From: Oligoflexia bacterium
Lineage (GTDB): Bacteria > Bdellovibrionota > Bacteriovoracia > Bacteriovoracales > Bacteriovoracaceae
Direction of reading: 5' to 3'
Assembly (NCBI GenBank): GCA_024229115.1
Contig: JAAEST010000111.1
Location: 1 to 64,000 of the forward strand
DNA length: 64,000 nucleotides
The notes below the pieces were generated by a model. The model saw only the letters and a program-made list of their open reading frames with translations, was not told where the DNA came from and ran no database searches. Shown in pieces: positions 1 to 8,821 of the stretch (position 1 is the stretch's first letter; the number at the start of each line of letters is the position of its first letter). The translations under genes were made by a program, and so were the position numbers.

Positions 1-882
1 GCTGAAGGTTATCTTAGTACTTTGAATAAATGGACTAAGCACTGGAACGATCGACCAGCTTCAGAAATCACAATTGCTGATGCAAGAGAGCTTCTAATTA
101 AGTTTGATCAAGCGAATCTTTCAAAAGCTTATCAAAAGAAAGTGAAGAATATCATCAATAAAGTCTATGATTGGGGAATTGAGTTTCGCTATATTGTCGG
201 AAATGATCGCCCTCCTTTCAAGGGACTTCAGATTGAGGTCAAAGAGTATAAAGCTCCCGATATTCTAAATCTTGAAGAAATTAAGAAGTTCTTAATGATA
301 GCAAAGACCATGAATCACCTATGGTATCCAACTTGGTCATTTGCCATCCTCACAGGAATGAGAAGTGGTGAGCTTCACGCATTAACTTGGGATCAAATCG
401 ATTTAGAAAAAGAGATTATCTTAGTAGATCGATCCTATGATTCAAATATGAAGAGTGTTGGTCCTACAAAAGGGAGATATTGGAGAACAATTCCCATAAA
501 CTCATCTTTAAAAAAACTCATCCTCGAACTTAAAAATGCTCCAAGCTCATCCCCTAATTCCCATGTCCTTCCAAGAAGTAAAGACTGGGATAATGGAGAT
601 CAAGCTGTACCTCTCAGGAACTTTTTAAACTCAATAAATATGAAACCTATAAAGTTTCATGCATTGAGAGCTTGTTTTGCAACGCAAATGCTTGCTAATG
701 GTGTTCCTTCTCCTATCGTTATGAAAATTGGAGGTTGGAAGAAATCGGCCACAATGGACATATATTTACGACTTGCAGGGGTCGATACCAAAGGAGCAAC
801 TGATTGCTTACAATTTATTCCCGAAGAAATTAGCTTCGGGGATAATTTCGAAAGTCTTTTCAAACAAAGATTAACCGACTAA
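1..882 (+). CDS. Tyrosine recombinase / phage-type integrase, 5' end outside window
   Basis: DNA strand exchange enzyme of the tyrosine recombinase family. The frame is open to base 1, so the start lies upstream; a TTG at 22 is only the first possible internal start. Numbering from that TTG, the catalytic set is Arg114 (in GMRSGEL), Lys150, His213 and Arg216 (HALR), Trp239 in the second-His position (GGW) and nucleophile Tyr248 (DIYLR). The N-terminal part looks like the SAM-like DNA-binding domain. No other mobile-element gene follows, so this is probably the terminal gene of an integrated element extending left of the window. The catalytic set is complete, so the enzyme may be active. Confidence 0.93.
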   Translation, partial: AEGYLSTLNKWTKHWNDRPASEITIADARELLIKFDQANLSKAYQKKVKNIINKVYDWGIEFRYIVGNDRPPFKGLQIEVKEYKAPDILNLEEIKKFLMIAKTMNHLWYPTWSFAILTGMRSGELHALTWDQIDLEKEIILVDRSYDSNMKSVGPTKGRYWRTIPINSSLKKLILELKNAPSSSPNSHVLPRSKDWDNGDQAVPLRNFLNSINMKPIKFHALRACFATQMLANGVPSPIVMKIGGWKKSATMDIYLRLAGVDTKGATDCLQFIPEEISFGDNFESLFKQRLTD

Positions 883-891
883 TGGGCCGTG

Positions 892-999
892 CTTAAATGT
901 GCTTGTAAAGACACTTAAGTAGCTAAAAAAGGGGGATTTCTAAAGAATCCTCCACTTCGATTAGAGAAAGCAAATGATTTTGCTATCGGTTAATCGAAG
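892..999. repeat. Cluster of inverted repeats downstream of the integrase
   Basis: Three inverted repeats lie in tandem. CTTAAATGT (892-900) pairs with ACACTTAAG (911-919) with one mismatch. A G-rich/C-rich imperfect hairpin spans about 931-953. CTTCGATTA (955-963) pairs perfectly with TAATCGAAG (991-999) and encloses a second small stem. The position next to an integrase fits recombinase arm/core sites or a small structured RNA. Neither can be decided from the sequence alone. Confidence 0.5.
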
Positions 1000-1004
1000 A
1001 CTAC

Positions 1005-1036
1005 AAAACCCAAGCTTATGCTTGGGTTTTTTATTT
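1005..1036 (+). terminator. Rho-independent terminator after the integrase
   Basis: A perfect 11-bp stem, AAAACCCAAGC (1005-1015) and GCTTGGGTTTT (1020-1030), has loop TTAT and is followed by more T residues. It is a textbook intrinsic terminator and could also work on the opposite strand because both flanks are A/T-rich. Confidence 0.9.
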
Positions 1037-1151
1037 TTAAGAAACTTGTTGATTAGAATCGGCGGGAACCGGCGATTAACTTTGGCTTTCTATTCAAAAA
1101 GCTAAACAAAATATAATTTCACTTAAGTATTCAACATGCGATAATAAATAT

Positions 1152-1841
1152 ATGATTAAAATAGCATTGCTCATCATCTTATTCATTTTTAACAATACTC
1201 TTTATTCTAGAGAGCCTATTTATGATGTTGCTTTCTACTCTTATCATAAGCCTCCTTTAGTTATTCTTGATAAAGATGGCAAATACAATGGAGGTTATTA
1301 TTATGATATTGCAACAAAAGTGCTAAATGAAGCAGAAATAAAGTTCAAGTTATTACCTTTACCTAAAAATAGAGCAAGAATAGTTTTTGCTAATGGTGAA
1401 GTTAAAATCAGTTGTTGCGACAATCCTCAGTGGAGACAAAGACCGGAAGAAATAAAAGTTCAGTTATTTAGTAAACCAATTGGAAAAGTTTCTGATGTCT
1501 ATGTCATTAACAAAAAAATACCATTAAATGAAAAGAATATTTATAACAATCATTATGCTTTAATCAGAGGCTACACCTATAAGAGTAGTGAGAAGTTTAA
1601 AAAGGTATCAAGACTGGCTAATGAGAAAGATCTTCTCGATTTTCTTAACATAGGAAGAGCAAATATAATCATAATAAATAAAAGAATTGCCAACCATTTT
1701 ATGAGATATAGTAAATATAAAAATTTAAAGGTTTACAAAACTTTCTCAGAGGACTCAATTCATATAAGAGTCAATAAATCACTAAAACATCTATTAACAA
1801 GAATTAATAAAGCAATCGATAAAATTTACCAAAAGGAATAA
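1152..1841 (+). CDS. Periplasmic solute-binding protein family 3-like
   Basis: An exported 229-residue protein resembling the amino-acid-type (family 3) periplasmic binding fold. A signal peptide occupies about residues 1-19. The segment PPLVILDKDGKYNGGYYYDI matches the typical start of these proteins, where the ligand pocket begins. It is slightly shorter than most family-3 receptors (about 240-260 residues), and no ABC permease or ATPase is nearby, so it may be a sensor or an orphan binding protein. The next gene starts 1 nt after its stop and has its ribosome site inside this gene's last codons. No good Shine-Dalgarno sequence precedes this start. Confidence 0.7.
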   Translation: MIKIALLIILFIFNNTLYSREPIYDVAFYSYHKPPLVILDKDGKYNGGYYYDIATKVLNEAEIKFKLLPLPKNRARIVFANGEVKISCCDNPQWRQRPEEIKVQLFSKPIGKVSDVYVINKKIPLNEKNIYNNHYALIRGYTYKSSEKFKKVSRLANEKDLLDFLNIGRANIIIINKRIANHFMRYSKYKNLKVYKTFSEDSIHIRVNKSLKHLLTRINKAIDKIYQKE

Positions 1842-1842
1842 T

Positions 1843-2187
1843 ATGTCAGACGAAAATCAACCCTGCCCAAAATGTAACTCACCTTACGGTTACCCAGATG
1901 CTGCTCTTTGGGTTTGCCCAGAATGTTTTCATGAGTGGTCACTTGATGAATCGATTAAAGTAGTTGAAGCCAAATTTCTAGATGCCAATGGAAATCAGCT
2001 TCAAGATGGTGATTCAGTGACAACAGTTAAGGATCTGAAAGCTGGCAAAGGGACAATTAAAGCGGGAACAAAAGTGAAGAATATTCGACTTCTTGATGAC
2101 CCTGTTAATGGCCATGATATTTCATGTAAAGTTGATGGCCATGGATCAATGTATCTGAAATGCTCAGTGGTTAAGAAAGCTAACTAA
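1843..2187 (+). CDS. yjdM: PhnA/YjdM family zinc-ribbon protein
   Basis: A 114-residue cytoplasmic protein of the PhnA (YjdM) family. The N-terminal zinc ribbon has Cys8, Cys11, Cys25 and Cys28 (CPKC...CPEC). The C-terminal SH3-like half contains the family's typical DGDSVTTVKDLKAGKG region. Despite the historical name, the family has no proven role in phosphonate breakdown. Length and motif order are full. The AAAGGA ribosome site lies inside the end of the upstream gene (1 nt gap), so the two are probably translationally coupled. The 3' end overlaps the convergent permease gene by 4 nt. Confidence 0.93.
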   Translation: MSDENQPCPKCNSPYGYPDAALWVCPECFHEWSLDESIKVVEAKFLDANGNQLQDGDSVTTVKDLKAGKGTIKAGTKVKNIRLLDDPVNGHDISCKVDGHGSMYLKCSVVKKAN

Positions 2188-3437
2188 CTAAGAAAAATAA
2201 TTGCGACAGAGAAGAGCCCGAGTACCATCATCGTTGGTTTTAGCTCCTTCACTCTCCCACTAATCATGTAGAGAATATTAAAAGTAAAAAACCCCCAAAC
2301 GATCCCCTCTGTAATTGAAAAGGACAGAGGGATGATAATCATCGTTAAAAAACACGGAATCGCATCTTCGTACTTATCAAAAGAGATATGTTTAATACTC
2401 TTAAACATCATAAGACCAACGATAATAAGAACTGGAGCCGTAGCATACTTAGGCACAAGCCCTACTAATGGTGCAAGAAAGAGAAAAGGCAGAAAGCAAA
2501 GAGATGTCACGATGGAAGTTAAGCCACTTCTTCCTCCCATTTCAATTCCAGCAGAGCTTTCAATATAAGTCGTGGTGGGTGAAGTCCCTAAAAAGGCAGA
2601 ACAGGTTGTGGCGATTGAGTCCACAATAAAGGCCTGCTTAATATTCTTAGGATTTCCCTCTTCATCCAGAAGACCAGCATTATGGGAGAGCCCAATAAAT
2701 GTCGACATGGTATCAATAAAGTCTGTGAAAATAAGAGTAATGGTACTTGGAATTAGGGCCCATGTGAGACCACCAAGAAAATCGACCTGAAACATCACAC
2801 TCTTGAAATCAGGATAAGAAAAGAAGCTTTTTGGTAGCTGAACCTTACCGTAAATGACCGAAACGATCGTCACAAAACCCATCCCTAACAAAAAACTTGC
2901 CGGATTCTTTTTACGTATAAAGAAGGTCATTAAAAAGAGTCCAAGAATGGCCATCACTAATTCAAAACTTACCTTACCTGCTTTTACAAAAGTGACAGGG
3001 TCTTTAACTATAATCTGAGCCCCTTGTAAGCCAATGAAGCACAGGAACAAACCAATTCCAACCGCCATGGCATGACGGAGATGATTAGGAATAGAATCAA
3101 TAATCTTGGCCCTTAATGGTGTCAGAGAAATAAGAGTGAAAACAATCCCGGCCCAAAAAACCATCCCAAGAGCTGTTTGCCATGGAACTTTTTGACCAAG
3201 AATAATAGAGAAAGTGAAGAAGGCATTCAGTCCCATTCCAGGAGCTAAGGCAAAAGGTAACTTAGCAAAAGCCCCCATGAGAAATGTTGCAAGAAAACTG
3301 ATCAGAACAGTAGCAGTAAGAACTCCAGTGTAACTCATTCCTGTACCAGGAGTTGAAAGCATCGAAGGATTAACGACGATAATATAGCTCATCGTAAAAA
3401 AGGTTGTAATACCAGCGAGAATATCTTTCTTATACAT
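2184..3437 (-). CDS. NCS2-family purine (adenine/guanine/hypoxanthine) permease, AzgA/PbuG type
   Basis: An inner-membrane proton/purine symporter of the AzgA branch of the NCS2 family. Diagnostic stretches are visible: ITTFFTMSYIIVVNPSML near the N-terminus, LAPGMGLNAFF, the FIDTMSTFIGL segment and the GTSPTTTYIESSAGI segment, followed by GGRSGLTS. The hydrophobic profile fits 12 or more membrane segments. At 417 residues it is close to, or slightly shorter than, the usual 430-450. It lies 29 nt downstream of the hybrid kinase gene on the same strand, so read-through is possible. A guanine deaminase elsewhere in the window (54434-55753) could use the same substrates. Confidence 0.92.
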   Translation of the reverse strand: MYKKDILAGITTFFTMSYIIVVNPSMLSTPGTGMSYTGVLTATVLISFLATFLMGAFAKLPFALAPGMGLNAFFTFSIILGQKVPWQTALGMVFWAGIVFTLISLTPLRAKIIDSIPNHLRHAMAVGIGLFLCFIGLQGAQIIVKDPVTFVKAGKVSFELVMAILGLFLMTFFIRKKNPASFLLGMGFVTIVSVIYGKVQLPKSFFSYPDFKSVMFQVDFLGGLTWALIPSTITLIFTDFIDTMSTFIGLSHNAGLLDEEGNPKNIKQAFIVDSIATTCSAFLGTSPTTTYIESSAGIEMGGRSGLTSIVTSLCFLPFLFLAPLVGLVPKYATAPVLIIVGLMMFKSIKHISFDKYEDAIPCFLTMIIIPLSFSITEGIVWGFFTFNILYMISGRVKELKPTMMVLGLFSVAIIFLS

Positions 3438-3466
3438 AATAGTCCTAGGAATGGGTCTATTATACG

Positions 3467-5713
3467 TTAACTTGCATTCGTTACTTTTTCAATAACGGCG
3501 ACTATTTCATCTCGATTAAGGGGTTTGGCCAGAAAGTCATTCATCCCTGCCTGAAAGCAAGCATCACGATCGGATTGAAAAGCATTGGCCGTCATAGCAC
3601 AGATATAAAGTTCTTCTTTCGAAAATTTCTTTCGAATCTCTCTGGTAGCAGTCAATCCATCCATCACAGGCATCTGCATATCCATAAAAACAAGGTCGTA
3701 TTTATTTTTATTGGTATAGAATAGAGCTTCTTTACCATCTTTCGCTATATCAATACTAAATCCCATTTTCTTAAGCATTAACTTAGCTACTTTAATATTG
3801 ATCATATTGTCTTCAACGAGAAGAATATTAATCTTATTTTTAGATAAGCTTTTCTTATAATCTTTTATCCTTTTTTCTGTTATCATAGCTGCCGCTTCAT
3901 CTAAATGAAGCTCAAAACTAAAGACAGATCCCTCACCTTCCTTGGAGTCCATTACAATATTGGAACTCATTAATTGAGCTAAACCTGAAGAAATAGAAAG
4001 ACCTAATCCAGTTCCACCAAACTCTCTTGTTGTCGAAGTATCGGCCTGAACAAAGGCTTCAAAGAGTTGATCTTGAGACTCAAGTGGAATTCCTATTCCC
4101 GTATCAATGACTTCAAACTTTAAACGATATCTTTTGTGATCTTTACCTTCAGGAATATATTCTTGAGTCGTAGTTCTAAGCTCAACATACCCTTCATCAG
4201 TAAACTTGATAGCATTACTAATTAAGTTTATAAGGATTTGCTTTATTCTTGTGATATCTCCTACCAAATAATCTGGAATAGTATCTCCCACATGATTTAC
4301 TCTAAGTTCGATTCCCTTTTCTCTAACAACAGTAGTGAAAAGAAATTGAATCTCTTTGATCATATTTTCAAAATGAAAAGCTGTTTCTTCAATAATAATC
4401 ATTCCTGATTCAGCTTTACTAAGGTCTAAAATATCATTAAGAATTGTTGAAAGACTTTTTCCACATGAAGAGATGGTATTGAGCATATCTTCTTGTTCTT
4501 TAGTAACTTCTGTATCTTTCAACAAAGTTACCATCCCAAGAATACCATTCATCGGTGTACGTATCTCATGGGACATATTGGCCAAAAATTCAGACTTAAT
4601 CTTGGTTGAAGCATCTGCTTTTTCTTTGGCCACACGAAAAGCATCAGCAGCTTGGGCCAACTGACCAATCTCATCACTTCGATCAGCACCAGGAATTAAA
4701 GTTACTAGCTTTCCTTTTAAGAGATCTCTAAACGTTGATGAAATAGCACTAATAGCACTTGAAATATTTTTATTAAAATAAATAAAAATAAAAAAAACCA
4801 GAGGTATAAAAACTAGTGTTGTACTTTTAAGAACATCAAGCGTTTCTTTCGTTGTTTCTTGATTCTTCTTTGTTAATAGTAAACTATTATCTAGTGCATA
4901 CTTTGAAAGATCACTTGAGAGACTCAAGAATTCAAAGGCCTCTCCGGCTAAAACAACGTTGATAAGTGATAAGAAGAGCCTATTCTTCTGAACGGCATCA
5001 TAGAAAATTTCATTAAATCTCTCAACTATATTTATAAACGGGGTAATTCCTTTTTTCAATTTGGATGTTACTTCTTTAGTAATGATGCTCTTAATTCTTT
5101 CAGTATCTTCACGAACTTCAACTCTCTTCCTATTCTTTAGTGTAGTTAAAAAATAAAGTGCATTGAGATTCGACTCTACCCAATAACCTCTAATTTTTTG
5201 AATGAGTTTACGATCACGGTTACTCCAAACTTCTTTTGAAATATTTTCTAAAAATAAACGCCCAGTATTATTAATTTCAGGTAACGAATTATTAATAATC
5301 TCATTCTTAAGATTGTATCTTGATCTTAAATCTTCAAAATTGGCACCATATCTTTTAATAACTTCAAGCATATCCTCCATAGTTTTCTTGATAAACTTGT
5401 CTTCAGCAGAGGTTGCTTGATTAGAAATACTAATAATAAGGTCTTGATAGTTATTATTCATTTTTCTAAAGATAGAGCGACTTCCAGTATTACTATAGGC
5501 CAGAGTTAATCTTTGTAACTCAGAGAGACTCTTTTCAATTTTAAGAACTTCAGTAGTGACATTGGAATTCTTCTGATAAGAAGAAAAAACTTCTTTTAAG
5601 CCTGTAAGCTTTTTAGTAATGAAAAGAGAATTAAAAATAAAAAGAAAGAAGATAAGACCAAAACCTATGGCTATCTTTTTTGTAATCGTTAATTTCTCAA
5701 TATACTTTTTCAT
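3467..5713 (-). CDS. Membrane hybrid histidine kinase with C-terminal receiver domain
   Basis: A 748-residue sensor kinase. A first transmembrane segment (about 13-33) and a second (about 298-314) enclose a 265-residue, mostly helical periplasmic domain. A HAMP-like linker (about 315-365) follows, then HisKA with phospho-accepting His382 in [15 protein letters not shown], an HATPase_c domain with its N, G1 (DTGIGIP) and G2 (GGTGLGLSI) boxes, and a receiver with phospho-acceptor Asp678 ([11 protein letters not shown]). No Hpt domain is present, so a separate phosphotransfer protein is likely. The gene begins 13 nt after the solute-binding protein gene, an arrangement like TorT/TorS in which a periplasmic binding protein presents the ligand to a helical sensor domain. 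Confidence 0.93.
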   Translation of the reverse strand: MKKYIEKLTITKKIAIGFGLIFFLFIFNSLFITKKLTGLKEVFSSYQKNSNVTTEVLKIEKSLSELQRLTLAYSNTGSRSIFRKMNNNYQDLIISISNQATSAEDKFIKKTMEDMLEVIKRYGANFEDLRSRYNLKNEIINNSLPEINNTGRLFLENISKEVWSNRDRKLIQKIRGYWVESNLNALYFLTTLKNRKRVEVREDTERIKSIITKEVTSKLKKGITPFINIVERFNEIFYDAVQKNRLFLSLINVVLAGEAFEFLSLSSDLSKYALDNSLLLTKKNQETTKETLDVLKSTTLVFIPLVFFIFIYFNKNISSAISAISSTFRDLLKGKLVTLIPGADRSDEIGQLAQAADAFRVAKEKADASTKIKSEFLANMSHEIRTPMNGILGMVTLLKDTEVTKEQEDMLNTISSCGKSLSTILNDILDLSKAESGMIIIEETAFHFENMIKEIQFLFTTVVREKGIELRVNHVGDTIPDYLVGDITRIKQILINLISNAIKFTDEGYVELRTTTQEYIPEGKDHKRYRLKFEVIDTGIGIPLESQDQLFEAFVQADTSTTREFGGTGLGLSISSGLAQLMSSNIVMDSKEGEGSVFSFELHLDEAAAMITEKRIKDYKKSLSKNKINILLVEDNMINIKVAKLMLKKMGFSIDIAKDGKEALFYTNKNKYDLVFMDMQMPVMDGLTATREIRKKFSKEELYICAMTANAFQSDRDACFQAGMNDFLAKPLNRDEIVAVIEKVTNAS

Positions 5714-5726
5714 CTATCAATAATTT

Positions 5727-7001
5727 TTAAGCACTTAAGAATTCATACCATTTTTCAAGACTGTAATCGTAATTACCCATCACGGTATTCCAAACAGCAA
5801 TATTACTAAATCTTTTAATATACGAACCACCATCTCTTACTTCACCTTTTAAAACAGAGACCTTTCCATCAGTTCCTTTCAAATCAGTGAGAGCAGGTTT
5901 TCCATCATACCAGTAATCCCATTCATTCTTAGACATTAAAGGTCTCGATCTTTCAGGATTTGAAATGTAATAACCTTGTCTGGCAATAAAAGCTCCAGGG
6001 TAACCAGAAAGCCACCAGTTCATATATTCGTAAGCGGCATCTTTTACAGCACCCTTTGTTTCTTTAGAAAGACACATTACTCCCTGCCACGCTCTATATC
6101 CTTCTTTTGGTGAGGCGTACGTAACAGGGATTCCTTTCCCCCTCGAGCCAGAAACTCCTGGAGAAAACATACTTTGGATATGGACTCTCTTTTTCACCAT
6201 AAAGTCCACCGACTGAGGTACTGAAGTCCAAAAACCAGCGAAATGACCTTCTTCTTTTTTCTTAATTAAAATTTCAAAGAGTCGATCAATTTCTGCAGTC
6301 GACATATTACCAATATCTTTAAACTTCATTAGCCCCGAAGCTTGAGCTGCTAAGGCGGCATCAAAAATACCAATGGTTGGTGCATTAACAAGTGCGACTT
6401 TGCCTTTATATCTCTCATCTAAGAGCCAGGCCCAACTCTCAGTTTCATAAGGAACACCTTTTTTAATAATATTTGTGTTGTATCCAAAAGAGTCAACATT
6501 ATGCACATAAGGCATATAGCTAATTTGATTTGTTTCCTTTGTTCCTAAACTTCCATCTTTTTGAACAAAGAGAATTTTATTCGGGCAGTCTCCTCTTCCA
6601 GTATCTACCGAATCTACAATTCTTCCTTTCTTAGAAATACCATTTATTTCTTTCCAATACTTTAGTCTCGAAGTATCCAAAGGTTGAATCGCTTTCGCTG
6701 ACCAAAGAATATTGATACTGTCAGACCACTGCTCATAGAGATCAAAAGACTTAGGATTACTAGAAGCTTTCTGTAAAACAGCGGCACTCCCCTTAGGTTC
6801 AAAAACAATATTGATTCCTAGATCTTTCATGGCCTGTTTTCGAAGTTCTTCTTGTAAAGTTACATGAGTTCCCATTACACGTAAGGTTGGCTTCGATTTA
6901 GCAATAATAAATGGACTATTAATTGCACTTACTCCTAGGGCCACAGACTTAGCTGAATCAATGATAAAATCACGTCTACTTTTTGAAGATTTATTACTCA
7001 C
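5727..7001 (-). CDS. Tat-exported extracellular solute-binding protein (polyamine/iron-type fold)
   Basis: A 424-residue periplasmic binding protein with a twin-arginine signal (SRRDFIIDSAKSVALG, Arg9-Arg10) and then PTLRVMGTHVTLQEELR, the start of an ABC-type solute-binding domain of the spermidine/putrescine class. Motifs near the hinge (SYMPYVHNVDSFGYN) support the fold. No permease or ATPase accompanies it. The downstream hybrid kinase on the same strand is the only partner, so a ligand-presenting receptor role is inferred. The Tat signal suggests folding or cofactor binding before export. The ligand cannot be read from the sequence. Confidence 0.85.
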   Translation of the reverse strand: MSNKSSKSRRDFIIDSAKSVALGVSAINSPFIIAKSKPTLRVMGTHVTLQEELRKQAMKDLGINIVFEPKGSAAVLQKASSNPKSFDLYEQWSDSINILWSAKAIQPLDTSRLKYWKEINGISKKGRIVDSVDTGRGDCPNKILFVQKDGSLGTKETNQISYMPYVHNVDSFGYNTNIIKKGVPYETESWAWLLDERYKGKVALVNAPTIGIFDAALAAQASGLMKFKDIGNMSTAEIDRLFEILIKKKEEGHFAGFWTSVPQSVDFMVKKRVHIQSMFSPGVSGSRGKGIPVTYASPKEGYRAWQGVMCLSKETKGAVKDAAYEYMNWWLSGYPGAFIARQGYYISNPERSRPLMSKNEWDYWYDGKPALTDLKGTDGKVSVLKGEVRDGGSYIKRFSNIAVWNTVMGNYDYSLEKWYEFLSA

Positions 7002-7086
7002 AAAAATCCTTTTATTTTAATTTATTGAGTTTCTTATTTTACAATATTCTCAAATAATATCTATGTAATCATAAGAAAAGAAAACT

Positions 7087-7533
7087 TTACTTTTTAATAA
7101 TAAGAATAGTACCCGCAATGAGTAGAAGTAAACCTGCGATACGAGTGATATCGATCCTATGAATGGGGACTCCAAAGACACCATAATGGTCGACTAAAAG
7201 AGTTGTAATAAGTTGACCAAAAATAACGAGAGCAAAAAATGACATAGAACCAATTTTAGGAAGAGAAAAGAGTGCTCCTAAAATAAAAACACTACCGACA
7301 ACTCCACTTAAGTAAAGATACCAAGGTATGCTCGAAAGTTTTTTTATGGCCGGAAATGAATTCATTGAAAGTAGCAGAGCAATTAGAAAGACGATTAATC
7401 CACCACTAAAGTTGATGACGGCACTTAAGTAAGGGTTTTCTAACTTTTGAGAAAGACTGGCCGTCATGATTCCCTGAAAAGGAATAAGTAGACCAACAGA
7501 AAGTGCAAGAGCTAGCATTGTATACTTCATCAA
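7087..7533 (-). CDS. DUF606 / YdcZ-type small DMT-family transporter
   Basis: A 148-residue inner-membrane protein of the drug/metabolite transporter superfamily (DUF606, half-size). About five hydrophobic segments are visible. The N-terminus (LLIPFQGIMTASLSQ) and the IFGQLITTLLVDHYGVFG segment are characteristic of the family. Half-size members usually act as dimers; the substrate is unknown. Its start overlaps the stop of the upstream exported-protein gene by 4 nt (ATGA), so the two are translationally coupled. Confidence 0.88.
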   Translation of the reverse strand: MMKYTMLALALSVGLLIPFQGIMTASLSQKLENPYLSAVINFSGGLIVFLIALLLSMNSFPAIKKLSSIPWYLYLSGVVGSVFILGALFSLPKIGSMSFFALVIFGQLITTLLVDHYGVFGVPIHRIDITRIAGLLLLIAGTILIIKK

Positions 7534-8774
7534 TAAATAGGAAACCCTATAGAAAGACCGAACATCTCCGCTTTCTTAGATTTCTCCCCCCAACTAATAT
7601 AATTAATTTCACCAAAAACTTTTTTTCCAAATCTCAACCAAATATTATCGTATTCTACTTCAGATTGTGGCGAAAGAAACATACCATAAACTAAATTATA
7701 ATTTTCCCAACCGAATACATGGCGCATGCTAATTTCAAAACCTTGCGGTAGGATAGCACTGTGTTTTAAATCTCCATCTTTCTTATGACGAAATGAAACA
7801 GTTTGGGCCCCTAGTAAAGCAGTAAAATTCAGGCGGTGGTCCATCACTTCAGCTAAAGTATAGGCGAAGTAGAAACCAAAATTATTAAAAATAGATTTGT
7901 TGGCGACAATCGCTTCAAATGCTCTTAGTGAAGCATGTTCAAAGAGATCATATCTTCCATAAAGCATGAAAGCAGAGCCCCATTCACTAACTTCATCATT
8001 AACAACACCTTCCGTCGTCTTATATTCATATGGCCCCAGTCCAAGAGCAAGCTTCGTTCGTCTATACTTCTCTTTTACTCTCATATCGATTTTAACTTTG
8101 TACTCTTTTTCATATTGGTCGACTAAAGTGATATAAACAGGATTTGAGTTTTTGTGAAAGCTCGTAAACGGAGGAGTCTTCCCACCTTTCAGTGTTAAGT
8201 TTGGTGATGTCCAAGTAACTTGTATTCTATTTCTTTCTTTACCTAAAGGACCGGTTAAATGATGCTTACAACCGACACTTAGAAATTTACCATCAAGTCC
8301 TTCAACCTTTAGCTTATAAGGGCTACAACTATAATCAATTAGGTGAGATTGTTTATTTGTCAGTTTTCCTACTGAATCAATAGAAAGTGTTTCAATTAAC
8401 TCCGCACCTTGATAGATTTTGATTCTTCCAGGATTAAAAAGGTCAATATAGAATTCTGCTTCTTTCGTATTGTGAACATTCCTTGTCGGGATAATCTTCT
8501 TATCAAGATATTCAATATGAACATCAGGAGTATTATCAATCATAACCCGAAATCTGACCCTAGGAGTTAGCAAATTTTCAGAACTTCTCACCCACTGGGT
8601 AGAGTTTTTAATAATACCTGAACGAATATTTTGATTATTTTCACGTTTAAAGACTTTGAACTTTCTCAGATCAACATCAATAGAACTCTCCCCGACCTTT
8701 ACATCTGCATAAAGACAAGTCGTAAAAGCTAGGGAAATTAAAGTAGCTAATTTAAACCAGTAATTGATTCTCAT
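7530..8774 (-). CDS. Exported protein of unknown function
   Basis: I do not recognise this 414-residue protein. A signal peptide (about 1-23, ending ...TTCLYADV) is clear. The first half is rich in beta-type sequence and ends in an Ig-like segment (about 185-235, with LTGPLGKERNRIQVTWTSP). The last 150 residues alternate hydrophobic/aromatic positions (AFMLYGRYDLFEHASLRAFE, NFGFYFAYTL), which suggests an outer-membrane barrel or a lipid-facing beta sheet. It is the first gene of a two-gene operon with the DUF606 transporter. The start lies 47 nt from the divergent serine-hydrolase gene. Confidence 0.7.
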   Translation of the reverse strand: MRINYWFKLATLISLAFTTCLYADVKVGESSIDVDLRKFKVFKRENNQNIRSGIIKNSTQWVRSSENLLTPRVRFRVMIDNTPDVHIEYLDKKIIPTRNVHNTKEAEFYIDLFNPGRIKIYQGAELIETLSIDSVGKLTNKQSHLIDYSCSPYKLKVEGLDGKFLSVGCKHHLTGPLGKERNRIQVTWTSPNLTLKGGKTPPFTSFHKNSNPVYITLVDQYEKEYKVKIDMRVKEKYRRTKLALGLGPYEYKTTEGVVNDEVSEWGSAFMLYGRYDLFEHASLRAFEAIVANKSIFNNFGFYFAYTLAEVMDHRLNFTALLGAQTVSFRHKKDGDLKHSAILPQGFEISMRHVFGWENYNLVYGMFLSPQSEVEYDNIWLRFGKKVFGEINYISWGEKSKKAEMFGLSIGFPIY

Positions 8775-8821
8775 TTGTCACCATTGTAACATTAAATAAA
8801 TAATTTTCGATAAGGAACAAA

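Noticed and set aside
1056-1080. Possible tRNA or tmRNA 3' remnant (GGCGGGAACCGGCG)
   Set aside because: No T-loop, acceptor stem or CCA in the right place on either strand; only an imperfect inverted repeat is supported.
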